Of a DNA stretch of 64,000 nt, positions 23,586 to 35,768 are shown piece after piece (the stretch's first letter is position 1; each line of letters starts with the position of its first letter). Both the position numbers and the translations under genes were made by a program. The stretch is taken from the NCBI RefSeq assembly GCF_040412425.1, contig NC_089762.1, forward strand, positions 20,451,147 to 20,515,146. Reading direction: 5' to 3'. The DNA comes from Macrobrachium rosenbergii (Eukaryota > Arthropoda > Malacostraca > Decapoda > Palaemonidae). Below the pieces are notes generated by a model, which ran no database searches, had not been told where the DNA came from, and saw only the letters and a list, made by a program, of their open reading frames with translations.

Positions 23586-23905
23586 GTAAGTTGTTCCTTT
23601 TGAAGGCTCAAAGCTTGCTGAAAACCTTCAAAATCTGGGACAATGGAGGAAAAAGGTATATCTTCCTCCATTTGCTCCAATCTTGTAGGAAGGCATCTCT
23701 TGCTGTTGCTAGACTGTCGAAGTTCGGAGACACATACACTGGGAGTTTGTGATTCTTGTATGTGGTGAACAGTTCCACTTTCGGTTGTGGAAGCAGGTTA
23801 GCTATTGTTTGAAAAGAGTGGTTTCCAACATCCACAGCAGCCTAACCAGATTAAGGAGGAATCCCTTTTCAAGGGAATATCTTACTAGTAACCTAAAAGT
23901 AGTAG
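23586..23905 (-). pseudogene. DIRS RNase H/connection-domain relic between two TTAA elements
   Basis: On the minus strand a 75-codon frame (23608-23835) includes PKVELFTTYKNHKLPVYVSP, FLQDWSKWRKIYLFPP and ILKVFSKL. These match element 2's VDLFATESNHNLDPL, DWNRWQRIYLFPP and MKVLHKL in the same order. Only about 320 bp survive, bounded by TTAA copy b on one side and copy c on the other. It is the only clearly minus-strand DIRS piece here. Confidence 0.75.
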
Positions 23906-23914
23906 TTCAATTAA

Positions 23915-26115
23915 CCCTTAAACGCCGAGCCTCTATTTACAAAAACGTCTCCCGTATGCTGGCGGCGTTCGGGAGCTAGCGCCGAAGCGGAAAAAAAGTT
24001 TTTTTCAAAAAATCACAGCACGCTTAGTTTTTAAGATTAAGAGTTCATTTTTGGCTCCTTTTTTTGTCATTGCCTGAAGTTTAGTATGCAACCATCAGAA
24101 ATGAAAAAAAATATCATTATCATATATAAATATTGAAATATATATATGACAGCACAAAAAAAATTTTCATATATAATTTTATACAAATCGCGCTGTGAGC
24201 AAAACGGTTAAGGCTAATGGATTATTTTGTTTTTCTTTGTATTGTACACTAAATTGCGATGATTTTGGTATATAACAAATTGTAAAACGATCAAAGCAAC
24301 ACAGAGAAAATATTATCACAATATGATGCATGAATCTGTAAAAAGGTGGATTCAAAAAAATGTTTTTTCAAAAATTCACCATAAATCGAAATATTGTGCT
24401 AGAGACTTCCCGTTTGTTGAAAAATGAAGCTAATTGATTGAATATTACTAGACTGTAAGTGTTTTAGCTTACAATTGCATTTTTCGACCATTTCGGTCGA
24501 GTTAAAGTTGACCGAAGGTCGAATTTTTTCTATTTATCGTAATTTATATGAAAATATTTCAAAACTGATAAAAGCTACAACCATGAGTTATTTTCTGTAG
24601 TATTCTACATGAAATTGCGCACATTTTCATATATAAAATTTTATGTAACGACTAATATAAAACAGTGCAAACATTACGACAACGTGACGAAAGAATTTCC
24701 GAGATGTTCGGCTGAGTTACCGTGCAGACGTAAGGAAAATGTTTTTTTCAAAAATTCACCATAAATCGAAATATTGTGCTAGAGACTTCCAGTTTATTTT
24801 AAAATAAAGGTAAATGATTGAATATTACTAGAATGTAAGAGTTTTAGCTTACAATTGCGTTTTTCGACCATTTCGGTCGAGTTAAAGTTGACCGAAGGTT
24901 GAAATTTTGGCAGTTATCGTGATTTATGTGACAATATTTCAAAAGTGATAAAAGCTACAACCATGAATTATTTTCTGTTGTATTCTACATGAAATTGCGC
25001 ACATTTTCATACATAAAAGTTTATGTAACGACTAATGTAAAACGATACAAACATTACGACAATGTGACAAAAGAATTTCTGAGATGTTCGGCCGAGTTAC
25101 CGCCCGCAGACGTAAGGAAAAAGTTTTTTTTTTTTCAGAAATTCACCATAAATCGAAATATTGTGCTAGAGACTTCCAGTTTGTTGCAAAATGAAGGTAC
25201 ATGATTGAATATTACTAGAATGTAAGAGTTTTAGCTTATAATTGCATTTTTTTACCATTTTGGTCGAGTTAAAGTTGACCAAAGGTTGAAATTTTGGCAG
25301 CTATCGTGATTTATATGAAAATATTTCAAAACTGATAAAAGCTACAACCATGAGTTATTTTCTGTTGTATTCTACATGAAATTGCAAACATTTCCATATA
25401 TAAAAGTTTATGTAACGACTAATATAACACGGTGCAAACATTACGACAATGTGACGAAAGAATTTCTGGAGTGGACGTAAGGAAAAAGTTTTTTTAAAAA
25501 ATTCATCATAAATCGAAATATTGTGCTAGAGACTTCCAATTTGTTGCAAAATGAAGGTAAATGATTGAATATTACTAGAATGTAAGTGTTTTAGCTTACA
25601 ATTGCGTTTTTTTAACATTTCGGTCGAGTCAAAGTAGACCGAAGGTTGAAATTTTTGCAGTTATTGAGATTTATATGAAAATATTTCCAAACTGATAAAA
25701 GCTAGAACCATGGGTTGTATTTTGTTGTATTTTACATGAAATTGCACACATTTTCATATATAAAACTTTACGTAAAGGGTAATATAAAATAGTGCAAAAA
25801 TTACGACAAAATGATGAAAGAATTTCTGAAATTTTCGGCCGAGTTACTGCGCGGATGTAAGGAAAAAGTTTTTTTTTAAATTCACCATAAATCGAAATAT
25901 TGTGCTAGAGACTTCCAATTTGTTGCAAAATGAAGGTAAATGATTGAATATTACTAGAATGTAAGAGTTTTAGCTTACAATTGCGTTTTTCGACCATTTC
26001 GGTCGAGTCAAAGTTGACGAAGGTTGAAATTTTTGTAGTCGACGACGGTACGTCCACTTGGCACCCAACAGACAATTTTAGCCGACGTATGATACGTCCA
26101 GTAGGCGTTTAAGGG
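23915..26115 (-). mobile_element. TTAA-flanked satellite-carrying element, copy c
   Basis: A full-length, uninterrupted copy (2201 bp) in inverted orientation relative to a, b, f and g. It starts CCCTTAAACGCCGAGCCTC after TTAA (23911-23914) and ends ...GGCGTTTAAGGG before TTAA (26116-26119). The module order is mirrored: AAATCACAGCACGCTTAG-type right-end module first, ~380-bp units next, and the palindromic GACGTATGATACGTC-type end last. Confidence 0.88.
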
Positions 26116-26119
26116 TTAA

Positions 26120-28238
26120 CCCTTAAATGCTGAGCCTCTATTTACAAAAACGTCTCCCGTATGCCGGCGGCGTTTGGGAGCCAGCACCGAAGCGGAAAAA
26201 AATTTTTTTAAAAAAATCACAGCACACTTAATTTTTAAGATTAAGAGTTCATTTTTGGCTCCTTTTTTTGTCATTGTCTGAAGTTTAGTATGCAACCATC
26301 AGAAATGAGAAAAAATATCATTATCATATATAAATATTGAAATATATGACAGCGCAAAAAAAAATTTTTCATATATAATTTTATACAAATCGCGCTGTGA
26401 GCAAAACGGTTAGAGCTAACGGGTTATTTTTTTTCTTTGTATTGTACACTAAATTGCGATGATTTTGGTATATAACAAATTGTAAAATGATCAAAGCAAC
26501 ACAGAGAAAATATTATCACAAAATGATGCATGAATTTGTAATGTGCGGACGTTAAAAAATGTTTTTTTCAAAAATTCACCATAAATCGAAATATTGTGCT
26601 AGAGACTTCGCGTTTGTTGAAAAATGAAGCTACTTGATTGAATATTACTAGACTGTAAGTGTTTTAGCTTACAATTGCAGTTTTCAAACATTTCGGTCGA
26701 GTTAAAGTTGACCGAAAGGCAAATTTTTTTTATTTATCGTGATTTATATGAATATATTTCAAAACTGATAAAAGCTACAACCATGAGTTATTTTTTGTTG
26801 TATTGTACATGAAATTGCGCACATTTTCATATATAAAACTTTATGTAACGACTAATATAAAACGGTGCAAATATTACGACAACGTGTGAAAGAATTTCTG
26901 AGATGTTTGGCGAGTTATGTGGACGTAAGGAAAATGTTTTTCAAAAATTCACCATAAATCGAAATATTGTGCTAGAGACTTCCAATTTATTGCAAAATGA
27001 AGGTAAATGATTGAATATTACTAGAATGTAATTTTGGCAGTTATCGTGATTTATGTGAAAATATTTCAAAAGTGATAAAAGCTACAACCATGAGCTATTT
27101 GCTGTTGTATTCTACATAAAATTGCGCACATTTTCATATATAAAAGTTTATGTAACGACTAATGTAAAACGATGCAAACATTACGACAACGTGTGAAAGA
27201 ATTTCTGAGATGTTCGGCCGTTTTCATGGCAGACGTAAGGGAAAGTTTTTTTTTTTTTTTCAGAAATTCACCATAAATCGAAATGTGCTAGAGCCTTCCA
27301 GTTTGTTGCAAAATGAAGGTACATGATTGAATATTACTAGAATGTAAGAGTTTTAGCTTATAATTGCGTTTTTACCATTTCAGTCGAGTTAAAGTTGACC
27401 AAAGGTTGAAATTTTGGCAGTTATCGTGATTTATATGAAAATATTTCCAAACTGATAAAAGCTACAACCATGAGTTATTTTCTGTTGTATTCTACATGAA
27501 ATTGTGCACATTTCCATATATAAAACTTTATGTAACGACTAATATAAAACGGTGCAAACATTACGACAACGTGTTAAAGAATTTCTGCGCGGACATAAGG
27601 AAAAAGTTTTTTCAAAAATTTACCATAAATCGAAATATTGTGCTAGAGACTTCCAATTTGTTGCAAAATGAAGGTAATTGATTGAATATTACTAGAATGT
27701 AAGAGTTTTAGCTTACAATTGCGTTTTTTTACCATTTCGGTCGAGTCAAAGTAGACCGAAGGTTGAAATTTTGGCAGTTATCGAGATTTATATGAAAATA
27801 TTTCCAAACTGATAAAAGCTACAACCATGGGTTGTATTTTGCTGTATTTTACATGAAATTGCGCACATTTTCATATATAAAACTTTATGTAATGGCTAAT
27901 ATAAAACAGTGCAAAAATTACGACAAAATGACAAAAGAATTTCTGAAATTTTGGCCGAGTTACATGTTGGCGTAAGGAAAAAGTTTTTTCAAAAATTCAC
28001 CATAAATCGAAATATTGTGCTAGAGACTTCCAATTTGTTGCAAAATGAAGGTACATGATTGAATATTACTAGAATGTAAGAGTTTTAGCTTACAATTGCG
28101 TTTTTTAAACCATTTCGGTCGAGTCAAAGTTGACCGAAGGTTGAAATTTTTGTAGTCGGCGTGCGACGGTACGCGTCCACTTGACACCCAACACACAATT
28201 TTAGTCGACGTATGATACGTCCAGTAGGCGTTTAAGGG
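26120..28238 (-). mobile_element. TTAA-flanked satellite-carrying element, copy d
   Basis: A full copy (2119 bp) immediately after copy c, in the same orientation, the two sharing a single TTAA at 26116-26119. It starts CCCTTAAATGCTGAGCC and ends TAGGCGTTTAAGGG before TTAA 28239-28242. Units are slightly shorter than in copy c because of small deletions. Confidence 0.88.
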
Positions 28239-28242
28239 TTAA

Positions 28243-28744
28243 TCTAGTCTAAATTATCCTCATTTAATCTGATGTAAGCTACTTCCTAGATTATTGTAGG
28301 TATCATATAATCTGAAAGGATTTTCTATATTAATGATAAATGTGGAACATTTCCTAGTTAAAACCTCTTATTAGAATGACAAATTCTTTAAAACAATTTG
28401 CGCTTTTCAAAACTAGCAATCAGCGATCATAAGAAAGCGCTGATCATATGTTATCAAGTTACTCCGGGTTCCGGCTTTCACACAAATGAATTACCAATTC
28501 CAAAAGTTTAAAACTAAAATTTTAACTAGAACTTAAACATAAGCACTTGTCAAGAGTATCCTCTCATACACCATCTCACCAGTCAATAAGTCAAATGAAT
28601 TCAGGAATGTGTAGCTAATTCACTTATTTTAGTATGATTCACTGTAGGCACAATTCGCATCTATAAAACCTCTCTCTCACCACTGCTTTTTGGGGGAAAC
28701 CACTCTAATCTCCTTTTGTTCGTGGGAATGCCAGAATTCCGTAA
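28243..28744. other. Intronic sequence without recognised features
   Basis: AT-rich, no repeat family from elsewhere in the window, no exon-like reading frame. Confidence 0.5.
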
Positions 28745-29425
28745 ATTCCAGTTGCTGATCCGGTCGGAGCTAATCGTCGCCCGAGGCAGGTCAGCTGGCA
28801 GATTGAACATGCGCTCCGCCATCTTGGAACTCAAGCCTTGCATGTCCCCATTGCCATGTGGGCAGGACCAGTGCCAGTGTCCCAGCACCCAATAGATCTC
28901 CCTCCTGGATATCCCAGGATTGACTCACAATCTCTGCCAGTGCCACCTGAGTGCGATGAGCAGTGCCAAGCTCCGTCCGTCCCAAATGGCAAGCAGTCTC
29001 CAAATCCTATACCAGTGCCTGATCCTGCCTTAGTGTCAGTGCCAGCGCACACCCCAGATCTCCATTCAAGAGATCCCAGTTTGGATCCCCTCTCTTCTCC
29101 CAGCTTGGCTCCACTACCAGTGCCAGCAAGAGAGATGGATTCTCCCGACCACACTGGAAGCTCACCCAAAGGTGCAGCCTCACAACCCGTGCCTGAGCTG
29201 GTCATTGCCACCTGTGAGCCTCCTACACTCACCAGAACCTCTTCCTCGCTTTCTCAGTCCTCCGCAGACATGAGTATTAGTAAGGATTCTGCCACACCTC
29301 AACTGGCTGGTGAACTCAAGCAACTGCAACGACTTGGGGTAGAGCCTGTCGCAAATGCCCCTGCTCCAGCCATCAAAAAAGCCAAATTGGGTGGCATTCT
29401 GTTGTCCTCCTCAGGCTTGGTTTGA
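28745..29425 (+). other. Unidentified Pro/Ser-rich open frame
   Basis: A frame of about 226 codons without a stop, in a stretch clearly richer in G+C than its surroundings. Its first in-frame ATG is at about 28856. The early part reads like an ordinary protein (RQVSWQIEHALRHLG). The middle is dominated by Pro, Ser and Val with recurrent CCAGTGCC-like DNA (PIPVPDPALVSVPA, LAPLPVPAREM). The end contains LAGELKQLQRLGVEPVANAP and KKAKLGGILLSSSGLV. Open frames also exist on the opposite strand, as expected of biased composition. It could be an ORF1/gag remnant, a processed pseudogene or a host exon; I recognise no family. Confidence 0.3.
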
Positions 29426-30880
29426 CTGGTTCCCCTACCAAAGAAAACCGTCAACCTAAAGATAGGTCCACAGGAGAAAATCATAGGCGTAGATGACTCC
29501 AGATAGCCTAAAGAGTGCCATTGAGCTCCCTTTGGCACTATTGCCAACCTGTTTATTTCCTTATAACTTTGTAATTTATTCTTTTCCTTTAACATTTTCC
29601 TTCTTTCATTTTATTCATTACTCATTATTTTATGCCTCACAAAGGCTCATATTTTATCTTGTTTCCCACTCTGCCAGTGCAGAGTGCAATTGACAGATAT
29701 CCCAAGTTTGTAAGTCCTATGACTTCCCATTCTTGCCTATCAGAGCATGATACATTTTAAAATAATATATGCCAAAGCCATTAGGTGTTCCCATATGAGT
29801 ACCAACTGGGCACATTGCCAGTATCATAAACGTTGGCAGATCATCCTGCCAGAGGAGTCGTGCCTTCTGACTTCCCTTTGAGGCCTTTCTGGGATAAAGA
29901 ATGAACCTAGCGATTTTCATAGGTTAAGGAATATAATTTCGGCAAATTAATCATCATGTTCGCCCTAACAATTATTAATTACTTTGTACTGTCATCTATT
30001 CGCTTGTTATTCTTTTGTGATAAATCTCGAGTCCCAGACTCGCAATCTTGTGTAAATTACACACATAGTTATACTGTACTTCATGTACGTAGATGAGTGC
30101 CACAGGGCACCTATAAGGTTAGTGCCGTGTTACCGGTCTGCCTTATCAGTGACTCCCAAAGTGAGATGTCATATATTTGTAGGTAGGGTATTTCATAGTG
30201 AAAGCTAGCCTAGCAAATCTAAATTAATATACCTCATATTTAAGCTATATCGGATGGTAAAGTACAGTATTTCAAATTATTAACTGTCAGTATTGTTGCA
30301 ATGAGTACAGGATTATGGCTCTTACTTTACGCTGGTAAAACTATTAGTTTGATCAAAATAACCTGTACAGGAAAGAATTTTCTACATTCCACGTAGAGGA
30401 AGCTGGAAGTGATTCATTTAACTGGGAATTACAGTGCCCCATGCTCTGCATGATTGATAGATCAAAGTATTAAAAAAAGAGAATAAATTTAACTTCAGGG
30501 ATTGCTTTGCATTAGAAATCTCTTAACATTTTTAAGATTGAAATTTAATAAGGGATTTACAAGAAAAAAGCACTTAAAGAGAGATAATGAGGATATCCAC
30601 TTAGAGGGAAAATCTGGAGGTCAGGGTCATATTTTTAGCAATAAATGGAACTATTTAGCTTTATCATGTTTCCTTACAAGCTAAAATTATATAGTGCACT
30701 GGAAAAGATAAGCCATGTCAGCAGAAAAAAGTTCCTTAATTCTTTGTAGTTCAAAAAGGGAGCTAAAGCTAAAAGGAAGCAAGGAATGCATGATCCATAG
30801 GCCTAACATTGGCTCCATTGTAAGGTGTGGAGACTTGTTACCTAAATTTGATCATTTTTTGTTATGAGAAGACCATATAG
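29426..30880. other. Intronic sequence without recognised features
   Basis: AT-rich, with no recognised repeats, exons or RNA genes. Confidence 0.5.
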
Positions 30881-30899
30881 AATCCTTTTGAGAACCAAA

Positions 30900-31140
30900 C
30901 AGGCTTGGGGAGATATATATGGTTTGGAAATATCCTCAAAATCCTTGAGAGAATTGTACTTGATAGTGTCAGCTGGCCCCCTGTGGGCAAAAGAAGAGTT
31001 GGAAGACCCAAACCTTCTTGCAGAAGAACTATAATAACGAAGGCTGTAGATGAGTGGAGATTTGTGGAAGATAAAGCACAAGAAAGACACGAGTTGCAAA
31101 ATTTTAGAGGCCGTTTGCATAATAGAGCCTTCTGAAAAGT
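30900..31140 (+). pseudogene. LINE fragment, C-terminal tail of an RT polyprotein
   Basis: A 76-codon frame contains WPPVGKRRVGRPKPSCRRTI followed by an Asp/Glu-Trp-rich segment (VDEWRFVEDKAQERHELQNF). The GKR..GRPK..WRRT pattern followed by a helical tail is typical of the end of RTE-like and related non-LTR RT proteins. Nothing upstream of the tail is recognisable. Confidence 0.65.
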
Positions 31141-31230
31141 AGCAAAATCTTTTAGGTAACAGAACCTATCATATAGCATTTGGGGTTAACATTCAAGACA
31201 TCTCATAGTTAAGAATCATATAATTTTTAG

Positions 31231-31252
31231 TATATATATATATATATATATA
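31231..31252. repeat. (AT)n microsatellite
   Basis: Eleven TA dinucleotides at the edge of the tRNA-like repeat cluster. Confidence 0.9.
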
Positions 31253-31254
31253 TG

Positions 31255-31597
31255 ACTTTTATCACATCACCGTGATTCATATACAAGCATTAACCTACAA
31301 ACGTCCTTTAATATCCAATTCGCTCTACCTCGGAAATGATATATTTTCATATGTTACCGAAGGGGAATTTTTTAGTTGATAATAAGTTCGTCGTCCCGTG
31401 GGCTCGAACCAACGAAAGGCAAGAACTCAGGACTACAGTGATGCCTTTACCCACTCGGCCAACAAGTGAGGTATAAGTTGATACTGGCTCCCACCTACAA
31501 ATCCCCGTCGAACTCAGGTATTTGTATTTAGAGTCGATATCACCCACCTCTCCCATGCTGACCATGTAGTGCGCTTGTCGCACAGAGCCATATTATG
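31255..31597 (-). repeat. tRNA-like repeat, copy 1 (minus)
   Basis: On the minus strand the unit contains TTGGCCGAGTGGGTAAAGGC (box-A-like) and, about 45 bp later, GTTGGTTCGAGCCCACGGGA (box-B-like). This spacing and text resemble a Leu/Ser-type tRNA. It is preceded by a GGGAGAGGTGGGTGATATCG region and followed by a tail ending in GTGATGTGAT. A tRNA-derived SINE or tandem unit is likely. Confidence 0.7.
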
Positions 31598-31815
31598 ACT
31601 TTTTATCACATCACTGTGATTCATATACAAGCATTAAGCTACAAACGTCCTTTAATATCCAATTCGCTCTACCTCGGAAATAATATACAGTATTTTTATA
31701 TATGTTACCGAGGGGGAATTTTTTAGTTGATAATAAGTTCGTAGTCCCGTGGGCTCGAACCAACAAAAGACAAGAACTCAGGACTACAGTAATGCCTTTA
31801 TCCACACGGCCAACA
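31598..31815 (-). repeat. tRNA-like repeat, copy 2 (minus, truncated)
   Basis: Joined head-to-tail to copy 1 through the same GTGATAAAAAGTCATAAT-type junction (read on the minus strand). It contains the box-B-like and tail parts but stops within the box-A-like segment at the inversion point (about 31816). Confidence 0.7.
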
Positions 31816-31816
31816 A

Positions 31817-32160
31817 AAAAGTCATAATATGGCTGCGTGCAACAAACGCACTACATGGTCAGCATGGGAGAGGTGGGTTGATATCGACTCTATATACAAA
31901 TACCTGAGTTCGATGGGGATTTGTAGGTGGGAGCCGTATCAACTTATACCTCGCATTGCTGGCCGTGGGTAAAGGCGTCACTGTAGTCCTGAGTTCTTGT
32001 CTTCGTTGGTTGAGCCTCACGGGACGACAAACTCATTATCAACTAAAAATTCCCCTTCAGTAACATATATGAAAATATATTATTTCCGAGGTAGAGCAAA
32101 TTGGATATTAAAGGACGTTTTAGCTTAATGCTTGTATATGAATCACGGTGATGTGATAAA
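31817..32160 (+). repeat. tRNA-like repeat, copy 3 (plus)
   Basis: A full unit in plus orientation, beginning AAAAAGTCATAATATGGCTG. The box-A-like part is diverged (GCTGGCCGTGGGTAAAGGCG) and the box B has lost a base (GTTGGTTGAGCCTCACGGGA). It ends GTGATGTGATAAA, running into copy 4. Confidence 0.7.
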
Positions 32161-32490
32161 AAGTCATAATAAGGCTGCATGCAACAAATGCACTACATGG
32201 TCAGCATGGGAGAGGTGGGTTGATATCGACTCTAAATACAAATACCTGAGTTCGACGGGGATTTTTAGGTGGGAGCCGGTACCAACTTATACCTCACTTG
32301 TTGGCCGAGTGGGTAAAGGCATCACTGTAGTCCTGAGTTCTTGTCTTTCGTTGGGTCGAGCCCACGGGACGACGAACTTATTATCAACTAAAAAATTCCC
32401 CTTCGTTAACATATATAAAAATACTGTATATTATTTCCGAGGTAGAGCGAATTGGATATTAAAGGACGTTTGTAGCTCAATGTATATATC
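32161..32490 (+). repeat. tRNA-like repeat, copy 4 (plus)
   Basis: The best preserved plus copy: TTGGCCGAGTGGGTAAAGGC at about 32301-32320, and a box B of GTTGGGTCGAGCCCACGGGA with one extra G. It ends about 60 bp before the ALG8 exon at 32553. An apparent 129-codon frame across copies 3 and 4 is a by-product of the repeat. Confidence 0.7.
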
Positions 32491-32552
32491 AATATGTGTA
32501 TCTATATATGTAAAGTTATAATATTTTGTTACAGAGCCATTTTATTTTTCAG

Positions 32553-32795
32553 AGGCGGGAAATTGAGGCTGCTTTCTGGTTTTCAGTTCTCCTTAACTTG
32601 AAGCATATATATCTGTACATAGCTCCAGCGTACTTTATCTATCTCCTGCGATCATACTGCTTATTCACTAATTCTGAGGGGAAAATACAGTGGAACAAGC
32701 TTTCAGTTATCCGCTTACTGAAGCTGGGTGTGACAGTCTTAGCTGTTTTTGGACTTTCTTTTGGGCCTTTTATTTACATGGGGCAACTAAATCAG
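32553..32795 (+). CDS. ALG8: ALG8 internal exon, lumenal/membrane segment
   Basis: Acceptor TTTATTTTTCAG, donor CAG|GTAAGT, 81 codons, phase 0 at both ends. The peptide starts RREIEAAFWFSVLLNLKHIY and continues LYIAPAYFIYLLRSYC, both strongly matching ALG8 (vertebrate proteins have [20 protein letters not shown] here). It ends LSFGPFIYMGQLNQ, where the family has SLGPF and a Leu-Pro-Gln junction. Several hydrophobic membrane helices are visible. The next residues in the family are [12 protein letters not shown], supplied by the exon at 42997. The preceding intron is about 21.3 kb. Confidence 0.95.
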
Positions 32796-35410
32796 GTAAG
32801 TGGAGAAATATTTTGGAATTATTTTGGTGTGGGCATAAGTTTCTTTTTGTCTGTTATTTTCTAAACTATTTCATATACAACATTTACTTAACATACATTA
32901 ATTAATGAAGTATGCAACTGCTGTCAAGCAGCTCTGAACTTGCCTGTCTTCCTTATGAAGAATCATTGTGTCAGAACACAATTTCTACATAAAAATGAAA
33001 AATATTTGAAATATGAGAGATTTTCATTTTATAATACTGTACTGAACTACCACTTTACTAATATTGCACATGCAATTAAATTAGGGAAAAATGAGAATAA
33101 ACCTGTATCGAAAGATTTTATTCAGCTGTGGGTAGTTCGAGAACTACATTACCTTGTTTTGAGAAAGTTTGTTGTGAAACATTGAAGGACTTTTAGCAGA
33201 TAATAAATTTTTATATTCATATTGATGGAATAAGGTGTGATAGCAGCTGCCTAAACAGATGTACTGTAATCTTTAGTGTCACACTTTAATCCACACACTT
33301 GGTACAATTAATTTGGGAATAAAAGAACTACACAATTAAAAAAATATAACAATCCATAGTTTATGACTCCTTAGATAACTGTCATCAGATTGCCTTGTAG
33401 AGCCCAGTGCCAAAACCCTCAGTGCTAGGGACAAAACATAATGTAACTGTAGACAGTGGGCATGGAGAATGAAGAATAAAGAACTACTGTAGTCAGACAC
33501 AGTACAGTATATTGTAAATTGGATGTAATGTATGCTCTTAAGTGATACGACATGATTGCATTAGATTTTGTTCAAAATTCACGAATTGGCAACTAACATG
33601 TTCCATATTTATCTCTTATTTCAATGCGAAAATACGATAATCTCATACAATAAAGCTATAATATCTTTTGTAAGAGTGAAATCTGTCATATATTTCAAAA
33701 CTAAGAAAATATTGCATGTTGCCAGATTTCAGAAAAACAGTTCGAAACATTTTCATAATTTTCGTTCACTGATCTATGATGCATTCAACAAAAAAGTGTC
33801 ATCAAACCTTAGTTGAAATGTTAAAATAATAAAAAAATTAAAAAATTTTTCATAACAACATTGCTTGCAATGCAACCATAAAATTTGAAATAGTCTTATT
33901 TGATTGTTTTTACTGCTCGACGCTGAAAAAAATGTAAGTGAATACGAAAGTATTACTGTAGCTATAATGCATTCACTGATATCAATGGGTGGGCGGAGCT
34001 TGTGTTACACAACCATTAGAGTAGCGGCAACTTGAATCACCTGGAACATAGGTCTGCAATGAGTAGTGACAGTGAAATTATCTTGAAAACATTTATTTTT
34101 TATTTGTTAGAGGAATATTTGGATTTTCATAAAAATAAAATGATCTGTGTTATATTTCATAACGACTTAAAGAATTATGGCTTACTAGCAAATATTCGCG
34201 TATGCAATTAATCTTTTGTTAAAGCCAAGATTTTGTTCCTAAGCCTAGATGTTAGATTTCTTTACTTACTATAAATACATTACACTCAGCATTCACATCT
34301 CTATATTAACAATTTCAGGCCAGAAAGCACATGAAGTTATCTACACATTTTTGCACTTCAAGTTACCTTATGAATGAATAAATTATACACCAAAAGTGAG
34401 CAGAATTACTTTTAAGAAAATAATATTTTAACCCAGTTAAAAAACAAGGGTTCCATAGGCCTTGATATTAATACTAATTGATATTTCGATTAATAGCAAT
34501 CTTCTCCATATGATATAAATCATCATCATCTTTTATTCTTCAAAGAACAGGTGATCTCTACAAATAAATTCTTTAGTAACAGAGATTACATCTCAGAAGG
34601 CTTAGAATATTTTTTAGCCCTATAAATCATTTTGCAACATACAGGCAACTTGAACACAGCCTAAAACTTCAACATTCAAAGAAAACTTGTAATTCATATT
34701 TCTGTTTTGAAAATTTTGTTATGGCTGTTGAGCTTATTAGGTCTACTGTTATAATGCTACAGAGGTAGTTGCATTGACCGGTAGGAGGAGCATGTTAAGT
34801 GCGCTGTCATTGAAAGCACCGCTAACCTTATTACACTGTGCTTTGGGCTAAGCAGTGTAAAAATAAAAATCAATTCAAATCACACAGATTACGAATTATA
34901 CCAATGCATAAAAGGGATCATATTTATATAACCATAGGGAAAATAGTTTTAGCTGTGAATTCGCAAACTTATCAACATGTATGACATTGGAAATAAAAAA
35001 AAAGCTTAACGCTACATGGCAACCTACGTTGCGTCTGAGATTTTGGATGATACAATAAACAATAAAAATTATGTCGCCCCAGATTTGAGCTTGACTCTGC
35101 CTTATTGGTGGCATGTAAGAAACTTTCGTTTGTAAAATAGGGTCAAGGGAATTTATGATGTGTGTGTTATAGGTGAAAATGAAGTGTACAAATTTAACTC
35201 ATGGCCAATGGCAACTGGTTTCAGTGATGAGTAACAAATCCACCATCAAACATGAAAACTGACTGTAGTCATATAACAAAGTTCAAGAGATATTCATACA
35301 GTGAGACATGTTACATTGCAATTTGGAATATTCTATTCTTCTTTCTTCAAAACTTAAACCAGGAATAATATTTTATATGAAGTACTGAGTTTCTTTATCA
35401 GAAAAGGGGA
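32796..35410. other. ALG8 intron sequence without recognised features
   Basis: AT-rich; no exon, RNA gene or repeat shared with the rest of the window was recognised. Confidence 0.5.
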
Positions 35411-35423
35411 TTTCAAACATCTA

Positions 35424-35577
35424 ACTTACCTGGTAGTTATATATATAGCTTAAGTCCCTGACGTCACGGCAGAATTTCAAAAACTCGCGGCGATCGCCGA
35501 TCGGGTAGTCAGGTGATCCACCTGTTCGCCCTCTACCCAGGTACCTGGAACCATTCTACCTATTCCTCAGATCTTCC
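35424..35577 (+). repeat. Left inverted terminal repeat of DIRS element 3
   Basis: 154 bp from ACTTACCTGGTAG to AGATCTTCC. It is the reverse complement of 42144-42299 apart from one TA indel and one T/G difference that I could count. Confidence 0.93.
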
Positions 35578-35768
35578 CTGCCGCCGTACCGGTGACATCG
35601 TTGGAATTTCGCTTGCAGCCTGTGTTTTTTCTCAGTTATTTTGGTGAAGTACACTTTGGCTTTGGCTTTCGCTCGCTTTTGGATTTGCTTTTGGATTTTT
35701 CTTGGCCCTTTCAGATATTGATTGGTTTGACCCTTACCTTATTTTGATCTCTCTTTTGGATTTTCAAC

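Noticed and set aside
32132..32521. 129-codon plus-strand frame
   Set aside because: It runs through two copies of the tRNA-like repeat, and the minus-strand copies show matching frames; a repeat by-product.
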